From NCBI GenBank assembly GCA_017893485.1, contig CM030362.1, positions 960,929 through 1,024,928 of the forward strand: DNA of 64,000 bases, given 5' to 3'. This document shows, one piece after another, positions 10,656 to 23,375 of the stretch (position 1 is its first letter; each line of letters begins with the position of its first letter). The position numbers were made by a program, and so were the translations under genes. The notes under the pieces are model-generated. The model was not told the DNA's origin. It made no database searches and saw nothing but the letters and a program-made list of their open reading frames with translations. Source of the stretch: Hemerocallis citrina. Lineage: Eukaryota; Streptophyta; Magnoliopsida; Asparagales; Asphodelaceae.

Positions 10656-11540
10656 GGCTTGGATTCGCTATTTAGATTTTTCCACAAACCCACAAATTCT
10701 ATCTGTTGGCCCCCACACCAAATTTAGCGGCAACAACAACAGAGAGAGAGGGGGAGAGAGCGATGGCGGGAGAATGGAAACGGCAAGCGACTGGCGATGA
10801 GAAGGTGGGAATGGCTGGCAGAGTAGCTTCGAACGGCAGCGATGAAGAGGGCGAGAGTGTCGACGGGATGAGAGTATGGAGGCAGGGAGGCTGCCGAGGG
10901 GAGAGGATGGTGGTCTGGCGACGGTGCGACGAGGAGAAGGAAGACGATGGCAGATGCGGAGCTTCGAGCGGAGGTCGACAATGGCCTCAGGCGGAGAAGG
11001 CGACATTGAAGGAGGTAATGGTGGCAGGCGGAGGCGATGGGGCTTCTGTGATCGAGCGGCGCGTCGACAGAGAGAGAAGGCGGAGGATGGAGATGGGTTC
11101 TCTGATGCGTTGTGGAGTGGCGAGGAAGATGGGGTCGAGCGGGAGGCTCGAGCGAAGTCTGTGGAGTTGTTGGGTTCTTCGGAGGTTGAGGGAGAGGGAT
11201 GGAGCGAGGGTAGGCGGAGGGGGCAGAGGTGGAGATGAGGCGTGCGGCTTCAATGAGAGTGTTCGGAGGTAGGAGATGACGAGGCGGTTGCGGAGCAGGG
11301 GCGAGGTCGGGGTGGCAGGCAACGGAGGGCGGTAACTACGGGGCGCAGTTGTGGAATGAGAGGAAGGAGACGAGGGGAATGGGGCCTGAGTGGAGGTTGA
11401 AGACGACGGGGTGCTTCGGAGGTTGTTTGGAGTCGGGAGGAAGATGAAGGAGGTGGGGTTGTTTGGGTTCTCTGTGGGTTCGTTTGGGAGACAGGGGAAG
11501 GAAGAGGTAAAAAGAACGGGGAGAGATAGAGAATGGGATT
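10656..11540. other. GC-rich unassigned segment between LTR and Helitron terminus
   Basis: Purine-rich on the + strand (many GGAGG/GAAGG words), with overlapping Pro/Ser/Arg-rich open frames on the minus strand (10668-11006, 10987-11322) that show no domain I recognise. Composition is unlike the AT-rich flanks. A Helitron 5' terminus in minus orientation follows at 11863, so this may be host DNA captured by that Helitron. It may equally be degenerate transposon or a CT-rich 5' UTR-like segment. Confidence 0.3.
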
Positions 11541-11699
11541 AATTTAATCTCTGTTTTAAACAGAGGGGAGAGAGTGAGGAGAACGTGGTGAGAGATTGGA
11601 CTTTTAATAAATAGTTAAACAATCAATAATATAACAAATAAGAAAGAATAGTTATAAGATACTAATAATTTAAAATACGGAAAAATACTTGAAAAAAAC

Positions 11700-11863
11700 G
11701 TATTAATGGAAACAGGGGTTACAATATATAAATGAGTGGTTTGGGGGGATTTGAATTTGAGTTTTGAGGTTTGAAATTTTGGGAGGAAAAATGTGTTTGG
11801 GGGGGGGGGGGGGGGGTTGAAGGTGAACCACTTGATAGCTTTCTTTGTGTTTTATTATATAGA
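11700..11863 (-). mobile_element. Helitron 5' terminal segment
   Basis: Read on the minus strand it starts TCTATATAATAAAACACAAA at 11863, preceded by A, then GCTATCAAGTGG and C-rich DNA. The same terminus occurs at 26669 (-), 39749 (-) and 32572 (+), where CTAG 3' ends are present. No CTAG end was found to the left, so the element is cut, probably by the Tat insertion. An 18-base G run (11799-11816) lies inside. Confidence 0.6.
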
Positions 11864-12761
11864 TATAGGAAATTCTTAAATATAGGAATCGAAAGATCAT
11901 GTTGCATCTGATCGTAATAAATTGTCTCGGACGCAAGATGATTTTGCGTTTGTAGAATTTTTTTAAAAAAAACTGGTTGGCCGCAAGATGGTTTTGCGTC
12001 CGATTAAAATTTTTAAAAATAATGCGTCGGATGCAAAATCACTTATCGGCTGGCTAAAAAAAACACTGAATCAATTGGACGATCGAAATTAAAAAAATAA
12101 AAAATAAAAAATTCACGAATGTTGCGTCCCAAACTTTTTGACATTTTAATTTATACGGAGTAGAGCCTATAAGATTATTTATTCATATAAAGTTAATTTG
12201 AGATTGGTTTGATTATTTGATGAAGAGATGAGATGGAATGGACCTATACGAATTGTTATGTGTTCGCATGCGTACATATTTAATAAATAACTTTTTTGGA
12301 CTAATATTTTTTTTAATCAATGACTGAGATTCAAAATTAAAACGATCTTCCACCGCTGGATCAAATTTTGGATTTCAACGTTTACAAAACCATCTCGAAA
12401 TTCCTATTTCTCCTATTTCTAAATGTCAAATATAGAAAATTTTGAGCCTAAACGACTGTGCAGATGCTCTTAGATTGTAGGTGATTTTTTCACAATTTTA
12501 AGTGTGGTGGTTGCAGTATGCCCAAAAATACCCTTCCTTAAAGTATTCGATATTTTAACTCTGTCAACAAATTCCAGATCCAATCCTCCACCGTCCGAAT
12601 CTGATCCCCATTTTCAAAAATCCCGCCCGGTCCCCAGATTTCAAATTTCAAATCCATCTTCCCATTTCTCGATTAAAACCACCACACCACCCCAAATTCT
12701 AACCTCTGATCGACACCCTCTCAGTGTCTCTCTTATCTCTGCTTTCTTCTCATCGGAATCC
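11864..12761 (+). promoter_or_regulatory. TOP2 upstream region and 5' UTR
   Basis: AT-rich intergenic DNA changing to CT-rich DNA from about 12550. An E2F-like TCCCGCCC occurs at 12621-12628, relevant because plant TOP2 genes are cell-cycle regulated, though the match to the full consensus is imperfect. A frame upstream of and in phase with the TOP2 ATG (from 12504) is open, but its residues do not resemble TOP2, so I treat it as leader. Short repeats of GCAAGATG(G/A)TTTTGCGT occur at 11930-12040. Confidence 0.4.
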
Positions 12762-15700
12762 ATGGCGGCCACCACCAAACTCCCTCTCCAGCCATCCACC
12801 GCCCACAACTCCGCCACCTTCGCCGCCAAGAAAACCATCGAAGAAGTCTACCAAAAGAAGACCCAGCTCGAGCACATCCTCCTCCGCCCCGACACCTACA
12901 TCGGCTCCATCGAGAAGCACACCTCCAAGCTCTGGGTCTTCGAGGACGACAAGATGATCTTCAGAGACATCTCCTACGTCCCCGGCCTGTACAAGATCTT
13001 CGACGAGATCCTCGTCAACGCCGCCGACAACAAGCAGCGGGACCCGTCCATGGATTCGGTCAAAGTCGACATCGACGTCGAGAAGAATCTGATAAGTGTT
13101 TACAACAATGGGGACGGGGTGCCTGTGGAGATCCATCAAGAAGAAGGGGTTTACGTGCCGGAGATGATTTTCGGGCATTTGCTGACGAGCAGTAATTACG
13201 ACGACAATGTGAAGAAGACGACGGGTGGGAGGAATGGGTACGGGGCAAAGCTGACCAATATCTTTTCGATGGAGTTTGTGATCGAGACGGCGGATGGGAA
13301 GAGGAACAAGAAGTATAAGCAGGTATTTGTTCTTATTTTGGGGGTTCTTGATTGATTTGAATCATTAATTTACGGAACTAGGGTTTTCCATATCTTGATC
13401 TGGGTTATGATTAGAGATTTTAGGGTTTCCATATCTTGATTGGTAAGCGTATGGAGATTTGGCATTTGAGATGAATGTGGTGGATTTGGGATCTTAATTG
13501 GAAATTATTATTATTATTATTATTGGTATGATTTGTTAATCAGTGATATGAACACCAACTGTTTGTCAAAATTCCAATGAGGAAAAAAAATGTAAACTTG
13601 TTTTTTTTTCTTTTTCTTTTCTTTTCATTTCATTGGTAGTGACATAATCTTTACACTGGTGCAGTGATGCTTCTCATAAAGTTAGATTCATTAACAAACC
13701 AATGTGTCTAGTTCTTTAATGTTGGTTTGGTTGTTTCGATAAACTTAGAGCTATCATGTACTTATGCCATTCGGTCATATCATATCGTAGGTTGTTTTGT
13801 TTTGTCAAGTACTGTATGTGAGTGTGTCTGTTTTGTCAAATGTGCGCGAGCTTATCCGCACATTGAACTCAAATGCAGATTATAAATGAGATTCTGGTTC
13901 TACAATTCATTATTATTTTTTTATTTATATCTGTGTTGTATCATTGCTTAATTGGTTTGACAAATATGTTGGGGGATTTAATCGGTATTTCTTTCAAAAA
14001 AACTATTCCGAATGTAGGTATTTTCAGACAACATGGGGAAGAAATCAGCTCCCTCCATCACCAAATGCAGAGGTGGAGAGAACTGGACCAAGGTCTCATT
14101 CAAACCTGATTTGGCCAAGTTCAACATGACCCATTTAGAAGACGATGTTGTAGCTCTCATGAAGAAGAGAGTCATCGATATAGCTGGAACCTTAGGCAAA
14201 ACGGTCAAGGTTGAGTTGAATGGGAAGCGTGTACCCGTCAAGTCGTTCGCTGAATATGTTAGCTTATACCTTGACTCTGTTAACAAAGACAGAGAAGAGC
14301 CCCTTCCAAGGTTTGTATTTTAAAACATACACTATTTTCTTCTTATATTTTACAAAACAGGTTTTCTCATCTGTTGGTTGTTAAACTGCCAGGATCTCGG
14401 AGAAAGTTAATGACAGATGGGAAGTTTGTGTCAGTCTGAGTGATGGGCAATTCCAGCAGGTATGTACAAAATTCTGTCCATGTTATAATTTAGCAAGTTC
14501 AAATGAACTGTTTGATTAAATTTTCTTTTGATATCATTCAGGTCAGCTTTGTTAATGGGATTAGCACTATAAAAGGAGGAACCCATGTGGAATATGTTAC
14601 TACCCAAATAACTAACCATGTGGCTCAAGCTGTGAACAAGAAGAACAAAAATGCACACATTAAAAACCACAATGTGAAGAACCATTTGTGGGTGTTTGTA
14701 AATGCACTTATCGATAACCCTGCATTTGATTCACAAACAAAAGAGACCTTGACTACTCGTCATGGAAGCTTTGGTTCCAAATGCGATCTCTCAGCAGATT
14801 TTCTGAAGAAAGGTCTGTTCTGACTTTTTCTTGTCTTATATTATAAAATGATAAGTTTCTTGTTCTAAATTTTGGAATGTGTTTGTTGCAGTTGAAAAAT
14901 CAGCGGTGGTGAACAGCCTTCTTGCATGGGCTGAGTTCAAGCTGAGCAAGGAACTGAAAAAGACTGATGGGGCCAAGAGGCAAAATATCAACATTCCTAA
15001 GCTTGATGATGCTAATAATGCAGGTGGGAAGAATTCCGAGAAATGCACATTAATTTTGACGGAAGGAGATTCAGCTAAGGCTCTTGCAGTGAGTGTCTTA
15101 CTTGTACTAATATAAATATTAGTTCATGCATGATTCTGTTGTTTATTAGAAAGCATTCCCTTTTCATTTATACAGGTTGCTGGTGTCTCGGAAGTAGGAA
15201 GGGACCATTATGGTGTTTTCCCGTTGAAAGGAAAACTGCTGAATGTGAGAGAAGCAAGCCACAAGCAGATAACAGAAAACGCTGAGATCCAGAACATAAA
15301 GCAGATTCTTGGTTTGCAACATGGCAAGCAGTATGATAGCGTTAAGGGACTAAGATATGGTCATCTCATGATTATGACTGATCAGGATCATGATGGTTCG
15401 CATATCAAGGGACTCCTCATCAATTTCATACATTCTTTTTGGCCATCACTGCTTAAAATCAAGGGATTCATGGTGGAATTCATCACCCCAATTGTGAAGG
15501 TATGCCTCTAATAGATTTCTAGCTAGGTCCTGGATAGAGTTACAATGGATGAGTCCATTAAACTTCAAGTTTTACAGGCAACCCATAGAAGTGGGAAGGT
15601 ATTGGCCTTTTATACAATGCCCGAGTATGAAGCTTGGAAGGAAAGTTTGGGCGAAAATGCTGGTGGGTGGTCTATCAAGTACTACAAGGTTTGCTGTTCA

Positions 15701-18700
15701 AAACTTTTATAGTGTTTGTATGCAATTCTGTTACTTAAAGTTTACAAATTTTCATGGTAATCTGTACGGAAATCAAGGGGCTGGGAACAAGCACATCCAA
15801 AGAAGGAAAAGAATACTTCCGAGCTCTCGACAAGCACAAGAAAAGCTTCATTTGGGAAGATGATCAAGATGGAGATTCTATTGAACTAGCATTCAGCAAA
15901 AAGAAAATTGAGGCTAGGAAAAATTGGCTTCGACAATTTGAAGTAAGCAACAAACCTGCAATTTTGGGCTACTTTGGATATTAAAAAGTTCATAAGTTTC
16001 TGCTTCTAAACATCTATTTGTAATGGTTGCAGCCTGGTACTTATCTTGATCAAACAGAAAAGGAAATCAAATACAGTGATTTTGTCAACAAGGAGCTGAT
16101 ACTCTTCTCCATAGCGGATTTGCAAAGGTCAATACCATCTATGGTTGATGGACTTAAACCAGGCCAAAGAAAGATACTCTTTTGCGCTTTTAAACGTAAC
16201 TTAATAAAGGAAGCTAAGGTGTGTTGGATTCAGTAGAGAGCTTTCTAGTTCTATAGATTGTCAAAATTATCTGTTTTCTTTGCTTAATCACTTTATCTTC
16301 ATATTACAGGTTGCTCAATTCTCTGGTTATGTTTCTGAGCATTCAGCTTACCACCATGGTGAGACAAGTCTTGCGAGCACTATAATTGGAATGGCCCAGG
16401 ATTATGTTGGCAGTAACAACATAAACCTATTGCAACCAAATGGTCAATTTGGTACTAGAAACAAAGTAAGATAATCTTAATCTTATAATTGTATTGTCAA
16501 CATTCTCTGTATTCTTAGCTTAATCTCGTTATCTGAATATTACAATTTGTTTGCATGATAAATAGTTTTAAGTGTGTAACTAAACATATGATACATTAAA
16601 ATGTTGAAAGAAACAAAAATAATAAAGAGAGAACATTCTATATTTTTTATGATGCACATATCTAGCAGACTAGTAATATCTACAATGGAGGAATATGCGA
16701 GAAAAATTAAGTACATGAGATCTCTTGGAGATAAATACTGTAGGAGATTTTAACTAATTATCGATTTACTTTAGAATATTTCGTATGTTTATAAAGTTCT
16801 TAAATAAACTTTTATTATTTGTACATGTTAAACTGTTTTTTATTGAGAGCAAGTGGCATCTTTGTTTTTTGGCTTTTTATTTCAGGGTGGTAAAGATTGT
16901 TCGAATGGAAGGTACATCTACACCTGCTTGTCCCCTATAACTCGGTGTTTGTTTCCCAAGGATGATGATATCATTCTTGACTACTTGAACGAAGATGGTC
17001 AATCAATTGAGCCTACTTGGTAATTATAAAATATTGTTTCTACTAATCTTTTTGAATCATGTGCAAGTTTATTGATTCTCTTTATTTGCAGGTATATGCC
17101 CATCATACCTATGGTTTTAGTCAACGGGAGTGAAGGCATTGGTACTGGTTGGAGCACCTTCGTTCCTAATTACAACCCTAGAGATATTGTTGCAAATTTG
17201 AAAAGGATGCTAAATGATGAGCCAATGGAGCCAATAGAACCGTGGTACCGAGGCTTCAAGGTTTGATTCTGTTGAACGTGTGGTTTTTTCTTTCTTTTCA
17301 GTTAGTTTATTTCTTGCACAAAAGTTATAAGTTATTGCTTTTGAAAACCAGGGTGTGATTGAGAAATCAGTAGAAAAGGAAACGGGGATTACCTACACAG
17401 TCAGTGGTATCATAGAAGAGGTGGACAGCACGACATTGAGAATCACGGAGCTGCCAATTCGCAGATGGTCTGAGGAGTACAAGGATTTCCTCAAGTCAAT
17501 GGAGAAGGTTGATGATAAAAACAAGGAACCATTTCTCCAGGTCAGGCTGAAAGAGAAGAATAATGACTTATTACCTGCAAATTTTGCATAAAAAACCTAA
17601 GCCCTTCCTTCTTTCTGATAACTTGCAGGAGGTAAATACCCGAAATGATGATACAACTGTGGATTTTGAGATTATTCTGTCAGAGGAAAATATGAATATT
17701 GCCAAACAGGAAGGGTTATTGAAGAAATTCAAGCTCACTACTACAATCAGCACTAGTAACATGCACCTGTTTGATTCAAAGGGTGTCATTAAGAAATATG
17801 ATACTCCTGAACAGAGTGAGTTTCTGTTCGATACAATTCTATCCATTTGCCTCCCTTTTTTTTTCCCTTTCTGAAACTTAACATTTGCATTTATCTTTTT
17901 TTGCAGTCATCGAAGATTTCTTTGATTTGAGAATAAAATTCTATGAAAAGAGAAAGGTCAGTCTTATTTATTTATTTTTCCCCCCTTTCCTTTTCTTAGA
18001 TCTTGTGTGCTACATTTTCATGGCAATTCAACATGATAAATAAATAATTATGCAGAGAGCTTTGTTGGATAGCCTTGAGATGGACCTACTGAAGCTGGAT
18101 AACAAAGTCAGGTTCATCCTTGCTGTGGTCAGAGGCGAGATAATTGTAAACAATAGAAAGAGAGCAGACCTGTTCCTTGAATTGAAGGAGAAGGGATTTG
18201 CACCAATCCCAAAGAAAACCAAAGGCGTTGATGCTGCTATTGCTGGAGCCACCGAGGATACAGACTCCAATGAAGAGAGCCCAGAAGTTATTAGAGGAGG
18301 AGTGAAGGCGAGTGATTATGAATACTTGCTCTCCATGACAATAGGATCCTTGACTCTGGAAAAAGTTCAGCAGATTTGTGCTGAGAAGGACAAACTTGAA
18401 CAAGAGTTGGAGGAATTGAGAAGTACCACTTCGAAGACTTTGTGGATGAAAGATCTTGATGTTCTTGAACTACAGCTAGACGTAAAGCAACTTGATTTAC
18501 TTAAAATTTGCCATTGGATAGCAAGTTTTGCTCCCTCCATCATAAAGTTTTATGTATGCAGGAACTGGACCAAAAAGATGCTGAGGCTGAAAAGGCAAGG
18601 GAAACGAGAAGGAAGATGAATCCTGGGGCTACTGGCATTTCCAGAAAAGCGCCAAACAAGCCTAGGAAGAACAATGCCAGTAAGAGTTCGGCAGCTATTT

Positions 18701-19728
18701 CAACTGATGCAGGTAACTTATCTTTTCTGTTCTTTTTTAGGAAAATATTGATTGATTGATTGATTGTTTTTTATTTTTATTTTGAATATTCATTCATTAC
18801 TTACGGTTTTCTTTTGTTTCATACAGGCAACGTTCTTGAAGTTGCAAAACCCAAACCTAGAGGTGGTGCTCAGAAGAAAGCTGCAACTAAGAAGGTTAGC
18901 CAGGATTTAATTATTCCACAGTTCGCTGCTTAAGTAACACAATTCACGAATCTTTCCTCTAATAGTTTAATTTTGTTTTAGACTGTGGTGGTGGAAAGTG
19001 ATGAAGATGAAGATGAAGATGAAGATGAAGATGAAATTCTAGCGCTAAAAGATCGGCTTGCTGCATATAAGCTAGACTCTTCGCCAGAACTAACCTGTAA
19101 TTTGCTATTACCATTCGTATTATTTTTAACAGTTTCCCATATCTGTGTTATAGTTGAGGTGCTAAGCGTCTTTATATTTCCATCTTCCTTCTTTTTAGCC
19201 ATGGAAACAGAGGTAATAGCGGAAAAGGTTGCAACGAAGAAAGGACCAAGTAGCAAATTAGATCATGATGAGGATTTTCAGATGATGCAAGAAGAAGAAG
19301 CCCCTAAAGGAAAGAAAGCTGGTGGGAGGAAACAGGCAAATACTAAGGCCAAAGTCGCTGCCACTACAAACAATAGAAAGAGAGGTGGAGCTCAGGGAAA
19401 GCCTGTTTTGAATAACAAACTGATAACCGAAATCCTGAAGCCCGCAGACAATGTTGCTTCTCCTAAAAAGAAGGTGCGAAAGATGAGGGCTTCTCCCTTC
19501 AATAAGAAGAGCAGTTCTGTCCTAGGGAGTGATGTTAATGGTGATTCATCATCATCATCTGTTAATTTAGAAGCAGAGATGAATGAGGAGGCCTCACTTG
19601 CGAGAAATCGGCCGAAGAGGGAGACCAGGGGGAAGAAGTTTGTTTATGTTGAGAGTGGCTCAGAGGAAGAGGAGGAAGAACCGGCAACGGAAGATTCAGA
19701 TTTTGATGAGGAAGAAGATGATGACTAG
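12762..19728 (+). CDS. TOP2: DNA topoisomerase II (type IIA, ATP-dependent)
   Basis: Twenty exons give a continuous 1449-residue frame: 12762-13322, 14018-14310, 14393-14459, 14542-14812, 14892-15088, 15176-15499, 15578-15688, 15778-15942, 16033-16218, 16310-16465, 16886-17019, 17092-17260, 17352-17540, 17629-17815, 17907-17956, 18056-18481, 18562-18712, 18827-18894, 18982-19096, 19199-19728. The enzyme passes one DNA duplex through another to decatenate chromosomes in the nucleus. N-terminal GHKL ATPase: EILVNAADN (82-90) and GGRNGYGAKL (155-164). TOPRIM: EGDSA (455-459) and DQDHD (532-536). Winged-helix catalytic Tyr787 in GRYIYT. The C-terminal tail is Lys/Asp/Glu-rich. Length matches plant TOP2 (about 1470). 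ATG at 12762 was chosen because family similarity begins there. Exon 8 uses the less usual acceptor AAG|G. No disruption seen. Confidence 0.96.
18997..19035 (+). repeat. GATGAA hexanucleotide repeat in TOP2 exon 19
   Basis: About six copies of GATGAA encode an Asp-Glu run (DEDEDEDE) in the disordered C-terminal region of TOP2. In frame, so length change would only alter the acidic tract. Confidence 0.85.
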
Positions 19729-20030
19729 AGTTGTTGGTATAATTTCTGTTCTTAAGGGAAAGTCGTAAATTTCTTGTATCATGAGACATGACAATATATT
19801 TTCGTTTACTGGTTGAATTTGCAATGCATCTTGCATTCTTAGTTGGACCCTTGGAATTATTTTTAGAGTTTTCTGATTTCTGTAGAGGGAAAAACTGCGG
19901 TTGCAAATTATGATTTTTAAGAATGAGAACTGCAACCGTATTATTGTGTTTTTAGTGATCTTCATCAATTCGTTGTTTGAACTTTGATATGATCTGAGTA
20001 ACTTACTTCTGGAATTATTACGAAGATATT
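19729..20030. other. TOP2 3' UTR and flanking DNA
   Basis: AT-rich sequence with no coding potential recognised. It should contain the polyadenylation region of TOP2. No other structure seen. Confidence 0.5.
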
Positions 20031-20555
20031 GTTTTTTGATAATAAAGATGACCCTGTCATTGCTTCATTAATACAAGTAATTCTAATTACAAAGACCATC
20101 AAGTGGCACAACCAAAATCCAAAACAACGAAAAGTAAGATACAAGGATTGAATAACATCTACTACTACAAGCGTGAAAGTAAGATACAAACAATATGAGT
20201 AGGTAGCCCCGGCCTACTAGATAGTTGGCCAATCCACTTTTGCTGTGATACTCCTCCTTACAGTAGGCTACTCTTCTCCCTCCATGTGAAGTCTCTTCCT
20301 GGCTCTTGTGTGTCCTGCCCAAACATTAATAAAAGAGGAAATGTTATGCAAAGTCACAGAATATCTATTATCGACACTACGAAAGCACAAATCATTACAG
20401 TCAAGCCATAGGCACCATAGAGTTGCTGCCACTGTGATATCCCATACTATATCCTCCTTTCTAATACCAATAGACCATACTATATCCTCCTTTCTAATAC
20501 CAATAGACCTCCAATGAGAGAAAACATTGCAAAGATATTGTTGTTGAGTGAGCAG
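20031..20555 (-). mobile_element. 5'-truncated L1-type LINE fragment
   Basis: On the minus strand, near 20440-20370, the frame reads DITVAATLWCLWLD-N-LCF, matching the C-terminal end of plant LINE ORF2 (compare IAATTWVLWLDRNNF in the LINE at 55401). It is followed by an untranslated tail and an A-rich end (ATCAAAAAAC near 20040-20031). A 37-bp stretch (ACCATACTATATCCTCC…) is tandemly duplicated at 20440-20510. Confidence 0.7.

Positions 20556-20557
<2 letters not shown>

Positions 20558-20642
<85 letters not shown>
20558..20642. repeat. (TA)n microsatellite
   Basis: About 42 uninterrupted TA units at the broken end of the LINE fragment. Confidence 0.97.
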
Positions 20643-20646
<4 letters not shown>

Positions 20647-21169
20647 TTTGTGGTTGGTAATGTAGAATTAATTTCTCTTAATAATTTGGTTGATAACAAA
20701 ATTAGGGCAAGTGTCTGTACAACAACATTATCCATGGTAAGATCTAATTCTGGAAAAAGCCAGCCATTGTGCTGCATATGCACGAATGAAATGACAAACA
20801 TTTGGTGCTTTTCAACCAGCAAAGTAGTGTGACATCAACTGAAGAAAGAGCGATTGGAAAAAAAAAAAAGCGAGGCAATGGGTTCATTATGATACAGCCA
20901 CTGATATCAATGGAGGAAACAGAGAGACTGGTTGTATACTAATTCAATTGTACAAAGTTACAAACTCAACACTGACTTAGTAACTTCATCCATTGCAATT
21001 ACTCAGCCATTCAGAATAATCCATTCTAATAGAGAGTTGAGACGGACAAAGAACTGAGAATTTTAAGAGGATGAAGATTATATCGTTGCAGGAAAGCACA
21101 CAACCGATGCATTGCAAATATCTCTTCTTGCTTCATCCAATCTTCTATTTGAGAACCAACCCGCTCTCG
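20643..21169. other. Intergenic DNA
   Basis: AT-rich, no gene or repeat recognised. The part next to 21170 would be the 3' UTR of the minus-strand gene fragment. Confidence 0.4.
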
Positions 21170-21735
21170 CTACCAGATGCCATTTTCAATGACAACATCA
21201 ATAACAACTTTGAGAATTCCCTGAAAGGAAAATCCTGAAACTTTGAATTTGTTTTTTTTTTTAATGCACAAATAAAAATTAAATCAAGGATAAGCATTTT
21301 ATGTTACCAGATAGTGGTCGTGCAAACCAAGAGACAACACCAATGGCTTAGACGAAGCAGAGGAACTGCATTTATGATAAGTAAGAAGCAAAAAAAAAAA
21401 TTTTAGAAAAAAAACTCGTGGTATAACGAGGAAAGCTATAAGAACACATAGGAGTGTCAGTTAAAGTCAATATGGATTGTATAATAATTACACCATCCAG
21501 TTTTGATATAATACACAGACACAGAGGAAAACATACCTGATATGTTCGATCAGTTGACGTGCACATGCACGCAGAAGAAATGGCTGTAGATATAAATTAA
21601 ATGTTAGCAACATACAGTTCATTCGAAATGTATAAGAACCTACACTGCAATAACACAACTACATTACCTCGTCTCTTTTACCAAAAACTACAGAAACATT
21701 GAAGGTTGGATCAATAGATACATCAGGCCTCTTTC
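21170..21735 (-). CDS. Proteasome assembly chaperone 3-like protein, C-terminal half (partial gene)
   Basis: Four spliced minus-strand exons in one frame: 21668-21735, 21537-21583, 21308-21365, 21170-21220 (stop TAG). All have GT/AG borders and matching phases. The protein reads DVSIDPTFNVSVVFGKRDE, then PFLLRACARQLIEHI, LVLSLGLHDHYLGILKVV and VIENGIW at the end. The pattern (V-FGKRDEP, ACARQLIEHI, LVLSLGL, C-terminal IW) resembles the end of plant PSMG3/PAC3-type proteins, which help assemble the alpha ring of the 20S proteasome. The name is by recollection of the family and needs a search. Upstream exons were not found. A fragment of Tat LTR lies 220 bp upstream (21958), so the gene may be truncated or its first exons may be farther away. 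Confidence 0.5.
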
Positions 21736-21957
21736 CTATAACCAAAAGAAAAATTACCGAACTTGTAATTAGACAAAGCATGAGAAATCTAATACAAACA
21801 CATACTTTTTAGATTGAAACAATCAACTAGTAATTGGAATTGAAAACCAAATAAAGTACATAGAAAACTATACAAACTCAAAACATGAATTTACTTACAT
21901 CCAAGTACTTAATCTGTTTAGTTCCAGCTGGAAATTTTTTTGTAACCAGAAGATATG

Positions 21958-22140
21958 TGATATGGCTAAAAATAGGTTCAAATCGGGCACGAATCTTAAA
22001 GCTCTCAGGGGTAAAACGGTAATTTCACTTACAAACGGATCTGAAATGGGAACTGGGTCTTTCTTCAAAGCCCAATAACCCATAAATGGATCTGTTCTAC
22101 TGGGTACGGGTCCCAACCCGTTACAAACCAGTTTAAAAAG
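21958..22140 (+). mobile_element. Partial Tat LTR (5' end only)
   Basis: Begins TGATATGGCTAAAAATAGG and follows the LTR at 10119 through GGGTAAAACGGTAATTT and CTGGGTACGGGTCCC, with indels. Similarity is lost near 22140, about a third of the way in. No pol or second LTR nearby, so this is a truncated remnant. Confidence 0.75.
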
Positions 22141-22164
22141 ATAAAGAAGAATTCAGATTCATAA

Positions 22165-22345
22165 TTATCGGGAGTGTTTGGTTGGAGGGGAATGGAGGGG
22201 AGGGGAGGGGAGGAAAGGGGTTTTTTAAAACTTTTCATGTTTGGTTCATTTTTTAGGAGGGGAGGGGAGGGAAATGGGGGGTGCAACACCCCTCCTAAGC
22301 CAATTTTGGCTCCCCTCCAATATTGGGGGATTTGGATGGGAGAGA
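22165..22345. repeat. MITE-like GTTTGGTT repeat
   Basis: Sequence with GTGTTTGGTTGGAGGGG at the left and internal GTTTGGTTCATTTTTT and GGAGGGGAGGGGAGGG words. The same words occur at 63670-63775. Ends and TSD not resolved. Confidence 0.35.
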
Positions 22346-23375
22346 AATTATGTCTAATTTTTTAATGTGAATGGACTAAATTGTCCTTTTAGTTAGTTCT
22401 CTTTGATATTTTCCCTCTTCAATCTCTTCCCTTCTAGTATATAATTAAACACTTGAAAATCAGAAGTAATCTAAATAACTCTCTTTAGATTTGAGAGAGG
22501 GAAGAAGACGATGGGAATAAGAGCTAGGGTTTGAGAGATGGAAGTTTTGATGTGGGGTTTTGCAAGAGGAAAAGTGAAGGAACCGGGGGGGGGGGGGGGG
22601 GGGGTCATTTGGGGATTTGAGGAGACTGTAGATGCCCCGACGTTTTTCACGAGAACGGCGGGATAGACAGTATCTATCTCGGCATTTCTCCTAAAGGGTC
22701 GGCACAAAAATAATCGGAAAAGGCCATGCATTTTGTAGTGTCTGATTCATACTAAAATCTCCTCAATCTCTTTCCTCTTCCTTCAAAATATTACAAAAGC
22801 AACGATATTTTATTTTAGTTTATTTTATTGAATAAGGTCATAGTCATACACATCAATACTTTATCACGAATTTATATTAATTGAAGATTTTTTAATGCAA
22901 GCGGATTCGAACTCTCTACCTCTTGCTTACTAGCGAATAGACTTATCAGTGGACCACACTGTATGTTTTTTTTCTTAATTCTATAATAGTAGCTGTCATC
23001 AACCTAATTTTTTGTTTTAATGCATTTAATTAATCAATTTCCATTATCTATAAAATTTAAATGGCAGTAAATATTTTTTACCATCTATTAAACAACTGAA
23101 AAACAGTGTTGTAGCCTATAGGTAGATATGGACCAGCTCATATCTAGAAGAACAATGTATTTATGTATAGTGTAAATATTTTATACCTATCCCACCAATT
23201 TGCTTGTCGCTTCGAATATTTATCATAATCTTATTGTTGTTGTTGCTATTGCTGCTGCTGATGACTTTTAGTTGTTTTTCTTCTTGTTATTGTTGTACAA
23301 ATTATAACTATTCATTGCCACACAAAAAATGGCAATTTGTTTCACATGACATACAATATGCATAGGCAAATTAAT
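22346..23375. other. Intergenic DNA
   Basis: AT-rich with a 20-base G run (22585-22604). A GC-richer patch at 22620-22735 gives short open frames without recognisable domains. No gene supported. Confidence 0.4.

Noticed and set aside
10706..11322. Overlapping frames on both strands in GC-rich DNA
   Set aside because: Low-complexity Arg/Gly/Pro-rich products with no recognised domain; GC-rich DNA keeps frames open by chance.
12504..12761. N-terminal extension of TOP2 from an upstream in-frame ATG
   Set aside because: The 86 extra residues do not resemble TOP2 and CT-rich leader DNA is more likely; ATG 12762 fits the family.
21898..21945. Upstream exon of the PAC3-like gene ending at GGAT|GTAAGT
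   Set aside because: The phase needed to join the next exon gives a stop codon and no family resemblance.
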